Part shown: positions 48,063 through 60,867 of the stretch, piece after piece | Numbering within the stretch: the first letter of the stretch is position 1 | Layout: each line of letters begins with the position of its first letter | Origin: Bradysia coprophila | Lineage: Eukaryota; Arthropoda; Insecta; Diptera; Sciaridae | Reading direction: 5' to 3' | Assembly: GCF_014529535.1 (NCBI RefSeq) | Contig: NW_023503423.1 | Span: 8,455,340-8,519,339, forward strand | Length of the DNA stretch: 64,000 nucleotides | The notes under the pieces: model-generated | Told to the model about the DNA's origin: nothing | The model's database searches: none | The model's input: only the letters and a program-made list of their open reading frames with translations | Translations under genes and position numbers: made by a program

Positions 48063-48345
48063 CTAAGGATGAATAGGACATTATTGACAAGTGCAACTAT
48101 TGTTGCATCATTTCCGCTCCACCTATACAGCCAAACTCAAACTTGTGTCTTTTTCATACAATGTTGCACCTTTCACCTGACTTTCGCACTTAACTTAGCC
48201 ATAAATTGTGTGTTCGGTTGGTTTTCGTAAATTTGCGTAAAGTTTAATAAAAATTTATTTGAATCTACCAAGTCAATGAACATGAAAATTCGAGATGAAA
48301 TCTCAAAGAGCTATTTATTATACTTGAATTTTAAGTAAACAAATG

Positions 48346-49072
48346 AAATGAACCGTGACCGTGACACATAAACAGACAATTTTTAGCCCCATACGCCATA
48401 CGAAGCATCATGGAGGTATTCGTAACACACCAGATTCAAGGCAGACGGTAAATAAATCACGAATCCGCAAGAAAAAAAAATGTCTCTTCGTGGGCCTGTC
48501 CGTGTCTCGCATTGAGTAAATGTCATCCGATTTTAAAGATCTCCCCAAAGACAGCATTACCTTTTTCCACCAAATAATTAGTATGTTTACGGAGGTAAGT
48601 TGGAAAAACGAGAAAGAAAACCACGAAATGAAGATAAAGTTGCATTTGAGGAGGAGGTTATACCGGTCGCTGTGGCCTTTTTTTGGAAAAGATGTACTGA
48701 ATCTTATCTATGAATTTTCAACTGCAGTTGAAATTTTATGAAATGCAGTTTGAGTTACCGATAACGGCCATGTATCGCTGTTTTTGTGAAAAATTGGCGA
48801 TTGGCATAACCTCCTCATACATACAACTTTAATAAATGACAATTTTAGTTTTAGATTTTTTTAGTGAATATTTTGGTTACATATAGTGCGATACGAATCT
48901 TGTTTCTTAAAATAAGTATTTTATGCAACTCATCATCACAACGCTCAAAATTTACAAAGTTTAGATGCCTCTCTGTTGCATAAATCGTTGTGTTAATCTC
49001 GGTGCACAGTACTTTTTCGTAATAATGCCACAATTACACATCTAGAGCGTAATAAGGGACTTCGCCACTCCA
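48346..49072. other. Spacer between duplication units
   Basis: Sequence not shared by the two units. It holds one ATG-started 73-codon frame (48520-48741, plus; MSSDFKDLPKDSITFF) that I cannot assign and that has no partner after unit 2. Confidence 0.4.
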
Positions 49073-49895
49073 TGTCATGAATAAAACCATTTGAATTCTC
49101 TTGACATTCAATGTGAAAAGGTTAAACCACACGTTTTTTTGGTTTTGAGTCGCTGCCAAAAGTTAATCTCAGTCTGGCGCCCTAACTGTTCTTTATTGTG
49201 GACACTGCTCTTTCAGCGGCCTCTGTATTACTCGATCCACCAATATTGACGTTGAAATTTAAATTTTCATGTTTGAAAGTTACGATGATAAGCCAATACA
49301 AAATTTTCATATAAAAGAACACAAGCTGCAGTAGTGGTATAATCCGACATTGACACAAAAATTAAATCAAACAAGCAAAACAAATGAATGAACATGGAAC
49401 AGTATCGTAATTTATTTTAATTGAAGGCTTATCTCTCAAAGGCTGTAATACTTTGGGGTAGATCGCCCATTTTTTTTTTAGATAAGCGGGAACACACCAC
49501 TTCATCATCATCTTCATCTGCGAGACATACCCAATAGAATACAGCCTTGAATTTCTCAACACGAAACGAATATGAAAATTCGAAGAATCCCCGAAAAACT
49601 GGTTCTGAAATAATTAACGGTTTTCCAGAATTTTGAACATCAGCAAGGTTTTTCAAGTAGTCCGGAAAACAAAAAGTAAATGCAGAAGCGCAGTAAAATT
49701 GCCCAGGCTACAAACGAAAACTGATGTTGATTTCAAAGTTGGTAAAAATCGATCCACCCTAACATGGTTCTACAGGTATCGGATAGAAAGGTTTGTTTTA
49801 ATTAAGTAAGAAGCTATAAGAAGGCACACATATCAGCGACGCGTCAATTTGTGAGTGAATATTGATAGAACAACACTTTAAAACGTATCATTAAA

Positions 49896-51625
49896 ATGGT
49901 CAATCCATTAAGTAGAATTTCATCATTTGTAATACTAACTTTATGTGTGGCCACCATTTCCTCGCTTGAATTGCAACCGAAACCACGAAACACTGCACCA
50001 GCGGTTTTATTCGATCCAAAATATGGCACACACAAATTTGCCACTATTAATGTAACTCAAAGCGAATTTTGCCCGGGATGTTGTTCATTGCTCAGCTTCT
50101 AGAATGAACATAGATAATATTCGGAGGTAGTCATGATATATTCATGTAGGATCTGTATCACGTTCCTTTCAGACATCAGAGGTTGTACGACACCAGCAAT
50201 ATTATTTTTACTTGTAATGTTGTGTAAAAATTACGGTGTCAGCATACCTGAACGACTTTTAGAAATAGAGAACGTTACAGAGATGGCAACGTGCTCGTAA
50301 TATTACGAATTGTAACGAAAAGACAAAAGATCCGCACGATAACGTTACAACGTTAAGGATCAACTTGAGGCACTAGCCATGTTCTCTTGGTGTGAGTTAA
50401 AACAAACAATGTATTTAAATGCACACCATGCAAATGCACACATGTAAATATCAAAATTTGAAGGTTTTTCGACGTTTGAAACATCAATGTTTGTGCTAGA
50501 AGCAGTGCTATGGCCCGGTAGCGGTCGTTCTATAATGTTCAACTTTCTGCTTTCTTGTCTTTTGTAGGGTATTCGTTTGCATTATGTCGAAGCCGGAGAC
50601 CGTACCAAACCGTTGATGGTGTTCGTACATGGATTTCCCGATTTCTGGTATTCATGGCGTTATCAGATTCCCGAATTTTCTAAAGATTATTGGTAAATCA
50701 GTTCCTCAATTTTTATCTATTTTTTGGCTCACAATCATGTAAAATATGTATTGACTCTTCGCCCCCTTCGATCATATGAAATGAACAGGACTGTTGCCAT
50801 TGATATGCGTGGTTATGCGTGGTCAGAGAGATCAACCGAAGAGAAAGACTATGTGTTACCCTGTTTGATCGGAGATTTGAAAGCCCTTATTAAGTATTTG
50901 AGTGAGTGAGCGAAGGAGACGACAATATGGAAAAGCTTATTGAATATCTCAATGTTTAGATCGTAAGAAATGTGTGCTTGTGAGTCATGACTGGGGCACT
51001 TTAATTGCATCCGCATTTATCGCCAGAAATCGGCATATGGTGTACAAATATATTTTGATGGGAGCTCCACCTCGGAAAGTGTTCAAGCAGCTTCTTGACG
51101 AATCAACGGACCAGCGCAATAAGTCATCTTATATTTTAGTGTTCCTGAGCCGAGGTGTCGCTGAATCAATATTGCAGGTCAATGATTATGCCTTCCTCTC
51201 GCTATTTTACAAAAACGAAGATCTTGATGTCTACAAATATGTCTTTTCGCAACCGGGTACGAAAGCTTTCGATCTGTTTCACAAGACCCACAAATGATTC
51301 ATTCCCGAAATGTTCAACAGGTGCATTAACGGCTGGATTAAACTATTATCGTGCGAATTTTTCGCTGAAGAAGGGAAAGCTTGACTTTGTTGAGATCGAC
51401 GGTGATAATGATGACCTAGACGGGAAAAATGGAATGTACATTTTAGGTGGAAAAGATCCGTACATGTCGCAGCTATCATTGAATGCTACCGCTAAAGAGT
51501 ATCCAAAAATGCGTGTCACGGTAATTCCGAATGCCGGACATTTCTTACAACAAGAAGAATCTGAAATCACCAATAATTTAATTCGCGACTTTCTTGGTCC
51601 AGCATCCGAAATACATTTTAAGTAG
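49896..51625 (+). CDS. Epoxide-hydrolase-like alpha/beta hydrolase, copy 2
   Basis: Five exons matching copy 1 in position and phase: 49896-50051, 50568-50692, 50789-50901, 50960-51256, 51321-51625, encoding 331 aa. The N-terminal anchor is shorter by two residues (ISSFVILTLCVATIS). The HGFP motif, the nucleophile in VSHDWGTL, the acid in GGKDPYMSQ and the base in NAGHFLQQEE are all kept. The C-terminus is extended (GPASEIHFK). Substitutions cluster in the lid part (for example FLSRGVAESILQ for FLKRGVAESELQ), so substrate preference may differ. Codon positions and introns are otherwise very close to copy 1, which points to a recent tandem duplication. Confidence 0.9.
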
Positions 51626-51744
51626 AAAAGAAAAGTTTAATTCAAAAAAAATAATAAAATATCCTTGCAGCAGCAGCATCCCGCGGAAGTAAGTCATTAC
51701 ATGAATGACACTAGCATTAAAACTCACTTTCGTATTGCTTTGTA

Positions 51745-52250
51745 AGTAATAGTACATTGCGTCCTTGTTTGGAGATTTATATTTTGCCGAAAGGGAGGTT
51801 AGTAAGTTGGTACTTAATTGTGTGAAATAGTTATTAATGCAATCGAGGTGCAAAGTACTTTATAAGGCTCTAGATGTGTGTGGCTGTGTGTCAAAATAAA
51901 CATCCTTAGCCTAATAAAGTACTTTACATCGAGTTGCATACAACGTTTTCTGCCACAGAGGCATCTAAAGTTTGCAAATTTCGCATATTATGATACTGAG
52001 TGGCATAAATTGGTATTTTACTATACGAGCGAGAGTGTATTGGTGTAAATGTAGTGACGATACAAGGAATGAACATCACATATGTCAGTATAGGGAATGA
52101 ATATTTCTTGGCCTTTGCACAAACACACTCTCGCATGTGTAGTAGAATATAATACGTCTCGTTATATACTTCACGTAGCTGTAACATACTATTACTCTCA
52201 CTCGGCGAAGTAAAAATTTCCAAACAGGTACGTAATGCACTATTATCGTA
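51745..52250. mobile_element. GC-apex palindromic element enlarged by nested palindrome
   Basis: The ends match the compact 47965-48062 element: GTACATTGCGTCCTTGTTTGG at left and, inverted, TTCCAAACAGGTACGTAATGC at right. The middle contains another palindrome, 51838-51945 (TGCAATCGAGGTGCAAAGTAC mirrored as AAGTACTTTACATCGAGTTGC). One element has probably landed in another. Confidence 0.65.
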
Positions 52251-52597
52251 CTCACGCCATGTTGGGACGTCAGCATTATTAATCTAGAAGAATAAATAGG
52301 AAATTATTGACAAGTTCAACTATTGTTGTCTCGTTTTCGTTCCACCTATACCACCAAAGCTTGTGTCTTTTCCATACAATGTTGCATCTTCCACCTCAAT
52401 TACCTTAGTCATAAATTGTGTGTTTGGTTGGTTTTCCTAACTTCCACTGTTTTACACACCGTGGCACTCCAATGAAAGAAAACACCCGGCACAGTTAACT
52501 TTAATAAAATTTATTCTACCAAAACCAATGAATAAGAAAATTCGAGATTAAATCTAATAGAATTTCAAAGATTTTTGTCGACTGGAATCGGGCCTTA

Positions 52598-55500
52598 TTA
52601 CTCTTCAATGATGGTTTTCGTGTCATTGCACAAGCACAAGCAATATTTCGACTTAGTATTTCTCGCTCTCAATTCCAACCATCGCTGTTGATTGGGAACA
52701 AACATTTCTGGAGGCAATGGTGCTCGTTCTTCTTCGTCTTCTAATTTCAAATAGACACAAAAATTTATCGATCAATAAGAGACAACTGTTTCTGACTGTT
52801 TAACTTTAATGAAGAAGTAATTCATTAGTAATGAATCATTACATGAGCGATCAATTTTGTGATACGAGCTGAACTCACAACTGTGTTTATGAGCTGTTAT
52901 TTTGACAATTTGTTGGGCGCGTATACGCGAGCCGAGGACGAGGCATACAACTGCACGTGTCAAAATAACAGTTCAAGTTGCTTGTAGGATTAACATAGAC
53001 ATTATTTGGTGGCTGATAGGCTGATAAAATCATGTATTTTCTAGTTACGACAGGAGTCACGCATTCCTGATGTGCTTTTGACGTTTACTTAGACTTAGTG
53101 TTAATGCTTGGAGCAGTGCTACGTATTTATGTTAAGAATGCTTTCCGTGGGGCACACATACATGGAACGAAAATGTTCTAAATGGGACAGCAAATGAAGG
53201 ATGCTAAAGAGAAAACAGAACTTGTTCCATACCATTTGTCGTTCTCGTCAATTTGATTTCCGACATCATTGAAATCACTTCGTCAGGCTTTCTGAGTAAG
53301 ATTTTCCCCACTCCTTCGCACATGCGCAGCACCTCGTGCCTAGCCAAGATCTCAACATGCTCTTTCTGAACGTCATTGCACGACAGAATCCATAGGGAAA
53401 CACCATCAAAATCTTTCAGCAAATTCATTGCACCGGGTCGACTAACAGGCGGAAAGAGACAAAATATTTTCTTTTCTCGAACTATCATTTTCATCGGGAT
53501 GTCGTGGCATTACCTGAATTTTATTTTCCTCATGTAAATGTGATCCAACCAAGCTTCGCATAACAGTTTCAGTATCAAACTCAAGATATCTAAAATATGT
53601 GTTGCTTGTAGTACTGGTAGATACAGTTGATCTGTGTGGAGATTATATAGATTTATGTGAAGGGACGAACGACTACGAACGAATTTGCTAATAAAGTTTA
53701 CTCAAATAATAGGTCACGTATTCGTTGGCATTTTCTTGTAATAAATCCGACTGCCATAACTTGGGACTGGGAAAACAAAGTGTTAGCGTTGCTAGGCTTA
53801 TAGTCTGACATATCGAAGCCAATACATCAATGCATTCCCCATAAGTTTGCTGGAAAAAAATGTTTTTGATGTTAAATGTGACGAGAAAACCTGTACAGCA
53901 GAGTCCAACCTTCAATTTGTTTACATTAACCTTGATTTCCGATACAAGCTTAGCTCGCAAAGCGACACACACCTGCACCAATACTTCAAATGAATCGGCC
54001 GGTACTAATTCCGGTACACGTAATTCTTTCAGCTGCTCCAAGCAATGATTCACATCGTTGTAAACGACTTTGAAAAACATTTTCATATTCCACTCCGTAC
54101 AGAGTTCTTTTGCTTTATATGCTGCCCAAAGCCGCATCGTATGGACGGAGTGATCTATTTATTGGAATTAATTTTTTTGTTCGTCATTGGAATGCGTTCG
54201 GTGAAAAAATAAAGGAAAATCGCGAGTTGGAATGGGAAAACTTTTACAATTTTGGGTTTAAATATTGGAAAGATTAGAAAATTTTAGTCCAATCTTTAGA
54301 AGATGATTTATCTGTCCAGTCTTCCAAAAGATTAAGCATCCAACCAGAGACTTTCCTCTATGGACACATTGTCTTCAAATCACCTAATCTATGTAAAATA
54401 GGAATTTGTTCCACGATTGGCAGTTCGTTGGGTATTGTTCCTTTTTGATCGCAACTGTTACAAAATGTTGTCAAACTAAACAATAATTCACTCCACAAAC
54501 GGCCTGTGGTGGTACCGTCCAACTGAAAAGAGGTCGGAAAAATATTTCGCCCAGTTACTTTATCCTAGTCATTGTGTCGTCCAAATTATTCTTTTGGCAA
54601 AATAACTGTATGAATACCATACGCACACCACCAACGCATTTCAAGCATGAGTGATCCAGTGGTCAGCTGCAGAAAGTACTCTGTTTTACATGAAAATGTT
54701 TTTACAGAGTTTTACGTTTGTATGATACACTCTCCAGTTTCAGTCTATTTAGACTTTCATTTAGACCTCTCATGCTTGATGTGCGTTGACGCCACACATT
54801 CCTTACCCGATCATTAGCGCAATGAAATTCCGTATTGTCAAAATTGTAATTCACTGGAAGTACCGACGAAACGAGGGTTAAACGGAATTGCTTGTCCCAT
54901 GTAGTGCCTGTTACGTACACGGTCAACGTTTCACCCAATCCTCGTAATGTGGATAAAATCGGTTCTGGAGCATCTGATCAGAGAAAACCGAAATTGAATG
55001 GAGAAATTTGACCAATTTTAATGCAACCTTCAGGCTGAATGATCAACAACCAGTCCCGTAAATATCTTGCACACGCAACTGGACGACAAGCTAATGGTGC
55101 ATCGCTCCACCAAAGCACAATGTGCTCTAAAGTGCTACCGACTTGGGCCCATAATTTGCTTGTGCCCCGATTTACCCATTTAATGACTTCCGCTTTCGAG
55201 GGTTGTTTGTCTGTGCAATGAAACGTGTTAGCGACGTATCAATAAAATATGTTTGAATCATGCACCGAACGAACTTGGACAGAATTTCAAGCATTTCAGT
55301 AAAATGTTAGCGATGTAGTTCTCTTCGTTCGCAATTAGCTGTTCCAGCAATTCATCCGTGTCGTCATCGTTCTGAAACAAGCTCTCAACGTTCCCATGAT
55401 TGTTCAACTCACTTGCCATTTTGTCAAAGAATTTGATCGCTGGATCCTGTAACAATCACACGTCACTTGACACTGATTGTTGCTAAATCGGAAAAGCTCT

Positions 55501-57409
55501 GCTTACATTACACTCGGAATCACTCAAAACTGCTGGAGCTGCGATTTCACTACTCAATTTGTTCGTATCAGACGGCGGAGGTGCGCTTTTAGATCGATCG
55601 TTTTGAGACTCGTTTTGGCTAGTTGTCCGTTGCACATCTGCCGACTGTGGCTTCTGTAACGGTGATGCCAGGTGGAAAGTTAAAGCTTTGAGAATTTCAA
55701 CACTGCTTGTGTCGGACTCTGTGTTTGCATTTAATTCTGGTCTACAGGTGGCCAGGAGGCATTGGATAAGTGTGAGGCAGCAGTTTTCACTTCGTTGTTT
55801 GGAGATTATCTTGGGAATTTATCTATGTAAAATCGTTCACCGATCCTAATAATGACGAATACCTGCAGTATCATGCCAACATCAATTTTCTTCGGAGACA
55901 GTAAAAGTATCGGAAATGAGTTGCTACAGACTTGAGCACCACTAACAGCTTTCAAGTTTTGTTTGGTCATCTCCACACTTCCGTTATGCAATGAACATAG
56001 AAGCAATGCTCCGTCTATGACAATATCCGATTCAAACGAATTTCCCAACATCAGTTTGATCTTCGATTTAAAGATAAAAGTTCATTGATTTGGATACTTA
56101 ACAGTAATTTAATTGTTAAAGATCCTACCATCCTGTTTATGACGAAAATCAGTTGAAAATGTCGCCTTTTTAAATTATGTCGGCACATTGTGGCTTTTTT
56201 CGATTGTAACACCTTGTATGGACTACGCTCCACTTTCTTATTTGATGACATTGCAGCTAGTTTCATTAGCTGACACTGCAGTTGTTCACTGATTTCGAAA
56301 CACTTCTTGCTTTGTGAAACTAGTTGCCCAAATTCCTGTGGAAAACTATTGTGAAAGATGTGGTCTGGCTAAGAGATTGTGATGGGATTACATTCACAGT
56401 AAGCTGAACTATCAACTATAGGCGGTTCAGTCACTCAATTTACTCCAGACAGAATTATCCCGATGAATTTGACTCCTGGTTTTTTCGGCGAAATTCAAAC
56501 TTTCCCGTCAACAGATTAGGTGAGATCGTATTGTTTGTGTGCTTTATTGAGCTTTCGAAAGCTTTGAACTTTTTTTTGGATATCATTGGAAAAGTGGAAT
56601 ATATTTAACTGGAATACAAATGAAGCTCAAAGCTCTCACATGCAAAGGCACAAATGCGATTAGGTGTATTGGCTAAGCACGGCAAAGATTTGGTTTAAAG
56701 GGCGTTGATACAACCATTGTGTCTCATAAAAAAATTAAGCTTTTTACTTTAACTGATGAGCTTTAATCACTCACAACAACATTAGCAGTCTTCTCATATA
56801 TGACCATGACCAAACATTCCAAACTTTTACGCTGTTCGTATCAGCCCTGATTGTTAACCTTCGTGTGCTGGGCTTGAATGAAAATCTATATGTGAAATTT
56901 TCACAATAAAAACAGAATTCTGTCTGGCATGTTCATTTCGCCGACCGTGTATATCGATTCAAACAAACTCTCACTTTCCTTGCTTATTTCTGTCAACAAC
57001 TCCGAACTATCTGTCTAAGGTTATAATATGCCAATATCAAGGTTATAGCGTGATATCCATATGGAGTCACATATTCACTGGATTTGGCCTATTTTCCGTT
57101 TTTCGTTGTTTTCGCCATTCGAATATAGTATTATTGCAGGTGTTTACAGTCGTTACTATGGCATTTCGAATGGCGTTAAAATATAATTTCATGTCTCATG
57201 TAACTAAATGATAAATTAAGGAGAAAGGGAAAAGGAATCAATTTTGAAGTGTAAAAGAAATGGCTTACATAAAAGTCGGGCAAATCCAAATTGATGTCGG
57301 TTGTAAATTTTTTACCTAGGACGCGAAAATCACGTTCCAGATTTCTGGTCTGTTCAAACAATTTGACCACTTCCTCGTTCAATTTTGGTATCCACTTTGG
57401 AGTACTCAT
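52598..57409 (-). CDS. Conserved 14-exon protein, possibly CCDC142-like
   Basis: I do not recognise this gene firmly. Fourteen exons on the minus strand keep one frame for 775 aa: 57269-57409, 56129-56335, 55863-56060, 55507-55809, 55275-55446, 55028-55210, 54807-54973, 54607-54666, 54384-54522, 53973-54154, 53702-53849, 53514-53589, 53233-53441, 52598-52740. Visible parts: an N-terminal charged helical stretch (PKLNEEVVKLFEQTRNLERD), a polar low-complexity linker in exon 4 (KSAPPPSDTNK), a tryptophan-rich block (KLWAQVGSTLEHIVLWWSDA), RGLGETLTVYVTGTTW, RLDHSVHTMRLWAAYKA and a C-terminus with PPEMFVPNQQRWLELRARN. It looks like an all-helical cytosolic protein. Length and C-terminal style suggest CCDC142, from memory only. 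No signal peptide or membrane segment. All junctions are GT-AG. Confidence 0.7.
52894..52969. repeat. GC-apex palindrome in last intron of the 14-exon gene
   Basis: CTGTTATTTTGAC and its exact complement bound an apex containing GGGCGCGTATACGCGAGCCGAGGACGAGG (written here as GCGTATACGC followed by GAGCCGAGGA). Same design as the other GC-apex palindromes, different arms. Confidence 0.7.
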
Positions 57410-58804
57410 ATTCTCAATCACAATATCTATATCTTAACAGATGCAGTCTGGCACTTGGTATGCAAGGAGGTTAGATGATGACTGATTCTGGTTCACACTG
57501 AATAATTCTTTGATTGGTTCAATAAACTAACTCAATTGTCCTGTGTTCACAGCCTGATGCGATTGGACATTTTCACAGTAGTTAAACTAGTGTTAACTAC
57601 TTTCACCAATTGATTTCGTTTCATTTCCAAATTGAAATGTTCACTAACTCAAATTTGACTATCAGTTACTTCATCGAGAACACAAAAATTACTTTCTTTA
57701 TCACTGTATCCAATTGCACCATTTTAAACCATATTATACCAACCGCATTCGACTGAAGACTGATGAACATTTCCTTAGCATGAACCTCAAACGTATACAC
57801 AATTGGAAAAATAAAAGGAAAAACTCTATCGATGGTTGGGTTGGGGTAGATGGTATAGGTATGTTTGTATACAGTATAGTGAGTGGTAGACATTTAGCAT
57901 AATTTGTACGAAATCGCGTAGTAGATATGTACTACGATTCCATTGATCATAAAATACGTATAAACATCAGTGCAAAGTATTTAGTTCAGATAGTCACTTC
58001 ATGGTACGATTTTTATCATTTCAATTATTTCAGCACAGTTGATTCTTCAACTAAAGTTCTGTATTGCAGCAAAGTTATTAGCTATGTTTCGTCATTTTAG
58101 TGATCCATAATGAGGTCGCGACATAGTTGCAACAGTCGTAGTAAGTGAATTTCTTTACGTTCAACTAATTCGCTTACTTGTAAAGGTGGTAGCAAACAAA
58201 ATATCAAGCAAGACAAAGCTAAGTATCTTTCTTAGAGGAGGAAAATACATTTTAAAAATGTCACCAGCACCTCCAACACTACGTGACATCTTATATTATA
58301 TGATATTCACATAAAAAATTTTTTAGAATACCATTTAATCGTTCGTTCCTTCTAATCTGAGCAAATTTTATGATTGAAATTAACTCATCAAACTTCGATT
58401 TAACCGTGAAGAATGAAGGTTGCAAATCAGTTACACGTGCTTTTAGAGCTTGAATCAATGTCCTCTAAACCCTTCGATGAGAAATCCCAAATTTCAGTTG
58501 AAAGTCACTCGTACATATTTCAATGAAACTTTATTTATTATCGATGGCAACCGCTGTCAACCTTGATTTTACGATATAAATCGAAATTTGAACTCCAAAA
58601 CTAATAAAAAATCGTTTCCCTAACAACAATTTTGACTGGGGAAGAGAAAGAGTTTATCGCTTTCATGATAAACTTGAAAGCTTTAAGCTTTTCTGTTTAT
58701 AGGTTAGTGCGTTATTGCGTTAGTTTGGGCTTGTAGTAGATATTTATGTAGCATCGTCGGTTAAATTTTGAGACAAGCTTTATTTAAAAACAATCCTCAG
58801 CGGT
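57410..58804. other. Upstream region of the 14-exon gene
   Basis: Presumed promoter, then 1.4 kb of AT-rich DNA in which I see no gene or structured repeat. Confidence 0.45.
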
Positions 58805-59159
58805 CCCGAGCGAAAAAAATGACTCAAAACGTATAAGCATATACGTATTTTTTCAGTATAAGTAAGGATATGTTGATATACTGTTAGCATTCAGCGTATG
58901 ATATATACGTTTATATACTGCTATCAGTATTTAAACATATAAGGTTTTATACTGTGACCAGCATTTAATCAAATACGTTTGTGTACTTACTAATGTAACA
59001 ATCAGTCTATGATGAGCTTTTGTCGGGGCAACATATCTGTCACATGAATTTTACGAGGTAAGAGCAATATTCACCTTAACATTTTAAATTGAATCATTAG
59101 TAAATTCATGAAACAAATTCTACTTATCGCTTTCACATTATTGTTGATTTCTATATAGT

Positions 59160-59240
59160 TAGGTCTCGGTGTAGGTTCATTTCTCGTTAGGTGTCTGTGT
59201 AGGATCTTTTCTCGTTAGGTCTCTGTGTATTGTTTCTCCC
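59160..59240. repeat. Short tandem repeat TCTCGTTAGGTCTCTGTGTAGG
   Basis: About three imperfect copies of a roughly 30-bp unit containing TCTCGTTAGGT and CTGTGTAGG, inside the larger element. Confidence 0.65.
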
Positions 59241-59565
59241 GCTAGGATATCTTCTGTATCTTGTTAGGTCTTAGGAATTAGCAGATAATATGACACTGAA
59301 AAGTAGAATTTGTTTCATAATTTCCAATGATTTAGTCGCCATTTTGGATTGACTTGAAGCGTGTTGCATTGGTTTATTAAAGAGGAACCGTTGATGAGGT
59401 AAGATCTTTTGGGCGAGGCAAGACTGTACACGTACACTCATTTCCTTGAAACGTATTTCATTTCTTCAAAAATTAAATAAAATTAAATCAGAATTTTATT
59501 ACAAAAGAAATGATTAGAAGAAATTAGTGTATGGAGATATACTGATTACGGATATAAACGTATAT

Positions 59566-60718
59566 GGGTAATTCCAGCTCATTTGTGACTGTTCGAAATA
59601 TTTTCACCAATTGAAATGCGATTTCGGCAAACTTTTTTTTCCTTGAAAGCTGTTGACCCATATTACGTCGGTGGCCAAAAATCTCGGGGAGATACAACCA
59701 TAAAAATGTATGCTTGTTTTCAGAAAATTTTTGAAAATTCTAGTTTATTTCACGAAACCTGAACCGATTTCACTAAACTTTTTTTTTGCTGAAAGCTATT
59801 GACAAGACGCGTAGTTTGACACCAATATGAGGTTATTGTAAAATGCGGTCTCGGGGAGACATGACCAAAAAGTGTTTGTTTGTATTCGACATTCCGAGAT
59901 ATTCTCAATAAATCTCAAATGATTTTTGTAAATTTGTTTTCCTGTAGATGTGGACCATATAATTCCACAATTGCTCCAAATGACACGAAATTAAATTTTT
60001 TGAAGATTTTTGGTTCATTCTGCTTCGAAGTAAGGTAAAATCACTTCGACCCAAACGTTGCCGAAATTACATTTTTTCAAATAAAAACTGAAGATCGGTG
60101 TCATTCGAAAGCTGCAGCATATGACTTCACGAGAAAAATAACTTTGAGTCAATCAGGTTAGTTGGGTGAGTAAAGTAGGTGACAACAGCTTCCCAGTGGT
60201 GATAAAAGTCATCCTCGAATTTTAACTCGTCGAGATTATCTCGAAAAATTTTGTAACCATTTTTTTAAACGGTTTTTAGTCGAAACAACATTTTCTGTGG
60301 GGTAACAACCACCAATTGTGAAAAAAAAATATTTCTGGCTATTTATGACCTCCGAAAAATATCACTTTTTTAGACATATCTCCCCCAAATTTTGGGTTAC
60401 CAACCTCATATTGGGCTTAAACTGCGCGTCTTGACCATAGCTTTCAGGGAAAAAAAGTTTACCGAAATCAGTTTTTATTTGCTGAAAATATTTCGAAAAG
60501 TCATAAACGTGTAACGCAACTAACCGCCGACTTTTGCGATCACACAAGTCAGACTTCGCAGGCTAAAAATTCCAATTCTTGTTGGTATGAAAGCACTGTG
60601 TCTCCTGAGTATTAGAAAATTTATAGACTGATTTGTTACCGCAAAACATAGCCAGCACAATTAACTTTATGACTCACAGTTAACGAAATTTGTAACGCAA
60701 CTAACCATGGAATTACCC
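59566..60718. mobile_element. Nested element with GGGTAATTCCA ends and ATAT duplication
   Basis: Ends GGGTAATTCCA and TGGAATTACCC; ATAT directly outside both. The subterminal parts are also inverted copies, for example CGATTTCGGCAAACTTTTTTT on the left and AAAGTTTACCGAAATCAG on the right. About 1.15 kb, non-coding. Confidence 0.75.
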
Positions 60719-60867
60719 ATATGGTGTTATACTGAAATTTCATATACTGCCATATACGTATTTTATATGGGCTTAAGTCGAAAAAAGGGTATGTATACCC
60801 TGCAGTATGTGTAAGGATATTCTCATATACGTTTTAATACTTTTTCTGTCATTTTTTTTCGCTCGGG

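Larger units (their letters stand above)
45115..48345. repeat. Segmental duplication, unit 1
   Basis: Matches 49073-52565 in the same orientation, covering upstream DNA, the whole epoxide-hydrolase-like gene and downstream DNA. The match is interrupted by unit-specific insertions and deletions. Unit 1 holds a compact GC-apex palindrome at about 47965-48062; unit 2 holds an enlarged version. Confidence 0.85.
49073..52565. repeat. Segmental duplication, unit 2
   Basis: Direct copy of 45115-48345 with small indels. The enlarged palindromic element after its gene (51745-52250) explains most of the extra length. Confidence 0.85.
58805..60867. mobile_element. Non-autonomous DNA element with CCCGAGCGAAAAAAA ends
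   Basis: Left end CCCGAGCGAAAAAAATGAC and the inverse GTCATTTTTTTTCGCTCGGG at right. Behind each end lie related stretches rich in TATACGTAT and CATATACG words. It contains a second element (59566-60718) and a small tandem repeat (59160-59240). No transposase frame and no clear target duplication. Confidence 0.7.

Noticed and set aside
48520-48741. 73-aa ORF between the duplication units
   Set aside because: No homology recognised, no partner after unit 2 and no flanking exon signals.
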